Shown in pieces: positions 62,822 through 64,000 of a stretch of DNA of 64,000 nucleotides. The translations under genes and the position numbers were made by a program. The stretch lies in contig CP099650.1 in the NCBI GenBank assembly GCA_024123915.1, positions 1,798,001 through 1,862,000 of the forward strand, given 5' to 3'. The stretch is from Oxalobacteraceae bacterium OTU3CAMAD1. Its GTDB lineage: Bacteria; Pseudomonadota; Gammaproteobacteria; Burkholderiales; Burkholderiaceae_D. Position 1 is the stretch's first letter. The number at the start of each line of letters is the position of its first letter. The notes beneath the pieces are model-generated. The model was not told where the DNA came from. It did no database searches and was given only the letters and a program-made list of their open reading frames with translations.

Positions 62822-64000
62822 TTGAATTCCAACATCTTCAATTGGCGGCGCTTTGGCGCCGCCGTTATGCTGCTCGCGGCCTGCGTTTCCGCCGATGCGG
62901 TCACCACTTCCAACACTTCCACCAAGCCCGACGTCAAAGCGGGGCGCGAGCGCCTCTCGCTCGATCGCGGCTGGCTGTTCCATCTGGGCGACGTCGTCCA
63001 GCCGCCCATCGTCGGCCACGAGGAATCGTATAGCAACGCCAAGGCCGGCAACGCGCCCGGCGCGGCCGGCACCGAATTCGACGACTCCGACTGGCGCCGC
63101 CTCGACCTGCCGCACGATTGGGCCGTCGAAGGTCCGTTCGATCCCAAGGCCAATATCTCGCAGGGCTACCGTCCGCGCGGCATCGGCTGGTATCGCCGTT
63201 ACCTGAAGGTCGATCCGGCCGATCGCGGCCGCCATTTCGAGCTGCAATTCGACGCCATCGCCACCCACGCCACGGTTTGGGTGAACGGCAATGTGGTCAA
63301 CCGCAACTGGTCCGGCTACAACGCCAGCAACATCGACATCACGCCATATCTGAACTACGGCGACTCGCTCAACACCATCTCGATCCGCGCCGACGCCGAG
63401 GCGATGGAGGGCTGGTGGTATGAAGGCGCCGGCATGTACCGCCACGCGTGGCTGGTCAAGCGCGCGCCGGTGCACGTGGCGACCGACGGCGTGTACGCGG
63501 TGCCGCGCGCGGGCAAGGGCAAGCTGTGGAGCTTGCCGGTGGAAGTCACCGTCAACAACAGCGGCAAGAAGGTCTCCGACGTCACCGTCGAAGTCACGCT
63601 GTTCGACCCGGCCGGCAAGCAGGTCGGCCGCCAGACCGCCAAGGCATCCGTCGGCGTGTTGAAGGACGCCGTCGTCAAGCTGCCGTTCTCCATCAACGAT
63701 CCGGCCCTGTGGTCGATCGAGAAAACCAATCTGTACCGCGTCACCACTCGGGTCATCCAGGACGGCAAGGCGCAGGATGAAGTCTCGCTGCACACCGGCT
63801 TCCGCACCATTCGCTTCGACGCCCAGCAAGGCTTCTTCCTGAACGGCCAACACCTCAAGCTGCAAGGCGTGTGCATCCACCAGGACCATGCCGGCGTCGG
63901 CGTGGCGATTCCGGATTCGGTGTGGGAATACCGCCTGCGCCGTTTGAAGGAACTGGGCGTGAACGCGATCCGCTTCTCGCACAACGCGCCGGCGGCCGAA
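62822..64000 (+). CDS. GH2 beta-galactosidase, lipoprotein, partial at window end
   Basis: The frame is open to the window end (393 codons seen). I place the start at TTG 62822, with GGGAG seven bases upstream; the first ATG (62867) would cut the signal. The N-terminus has the lipobox VMLLAACVS (Cys about residue 20), so it is a lipoprotein on the outer or inner membrane. GH2 domains: sugar-binding (LDRGWLFHLGD, LPHDWAVEGPF, GIGWYRRYLKV), Ig-like (about 190-310), and the start of the TIM barrel (GQHLKLQGVCIHQDHAGVGVAIPD). The catalytic Glu residues lie beyond the window. It should release galactose from galactan fragments. Confidence 0.85.
   Translation, partial: MNSNIFNWRRFGAAVMLLAACVSADAVTTSNTSTKPDVKAGRERLSLDRGWLFHLGDVVQPPIVGHEESYSNAKAGNAPGAAGTEFDDSDWRRLDLPHDWAVEGPFDPKANISQGYRPRGIGWYRRYLKVDPADRGRHFELQFDAIATHATVWVNGNVVNRNWSGYNASNIDITPYLNYGDSLNTISIRADAEAMEGWWYEGAGMYRHAWLVKRAPVHVATDGVYAVPRAGKGKLWSLPVEVTVNNSGKKVSDVTVEVTLFDPAGKQVGRQTAKASVGVLKDAVVKLPFSINDPALWSIEKTNLYRVTTRVIQDGKAQDEVSLHTGFRTIRFDAQQGFFLNGQHLKLQGVCIHQDHAGVGVAIPDSVWEYRLRRLKELGVNAIRFSHNAPAAE

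Overview
The window looks like chromosomal DNA of a GC-rich betaproteobacterium of the Oxalobacteraceae, probably the Massilia/Duganella/Pseudoduganella group. This is an inference from the codon bias, the glucokinase-RpiR fusion, the TonB-receptor-driven polysaccharide metabolism, a groESL operon behind a CIRCE element, and numerous intergenic palindromic repeats. I see no phage, integrase, CRISPR array, rRNA or tRNA.

Region 1 (1-2492): the end of an EAL protein that has lost several metal-binding residues, then a secreted bulb-lectin protein behind a structured leader and a small secreted partner. Region 2 (2528-36538) is dominated by alpha-glucan use. It holds a glycosidase-esterase fusion divergent from a TonB-dependent receptor, an M2 peptidase, a GH31 alpha-glucosidase divergent from a sugar MFS transporter, phosphoglucomutase, a secreted alpha-amylase, a pullulanase, a cytoplasmic GH13 alpha-glucosidase and a glucokinase-HexR fusion. 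Three close copies and one weaker copy of the odd palindrome TGTAGTnnnACTACA lie upstream of these genes; the motif fits HexR, whose gene is in the same locus. Interleaved are a c-di-GMP phosphodiesterase, a GH92 mannosidase, a Fur-boxed DUF3649/PepSY/DUF3325 iron operon whose first gene is frame-disrupted, and an APS kinase-sulfotransferase pair.

Region 3 (36581-40029): a YqjI-like His-rich PadR regulator coupled to an MFS exporter, a hypothetical protein and a methyltransferase. Region 4 (40162-43747): dgoK, dgoA, a lactonase and a secreted GH53 endo-galactanase. Region 5 (43766-51647): small hypothetical genes, groESL, an AraC regulator, an FAD monooxygenase, the remnant of a DUF218 gene and a membrane-anchored XRE regulator.

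Region 6 (51774-64000): an SDR dehydrogenase, araHGF-type sugar ABC transporter, dgoD, a SMP-30 paralogue lacking metal ligands, a LysR regulator, a second TonB receptor and the start of a lipoprotein GH2 beta-galactosidase. Regions 4 and 6 together give a plausible complete route. Galactan is cut outside the cell or in the periplasm (GH53, GH2) and galactose is taken up (TonB receptor, ABC transporter). It is then oxidised by the De Ley-Doudoroff pathway (SDR, SMP-30, DgoD, DgoK, DgoA) to pyruvate and glyceraldehyde-3-phosphate.

Two families of intergenic palindromic repeats (about 92-98 bp and 60-90 bp) punctuate the gene boundaries. No single locus is clearly a new system. The best candidates for novelty are the glycosidase-esterase fusion with its HexR-like operators, the degenerate SMP-30 beside the LysR gene, the sulfation pair, the lectin protein with its leader, and the in-frame DUF3649-PepSY fusion made by a GC-dinucleotide contraction.
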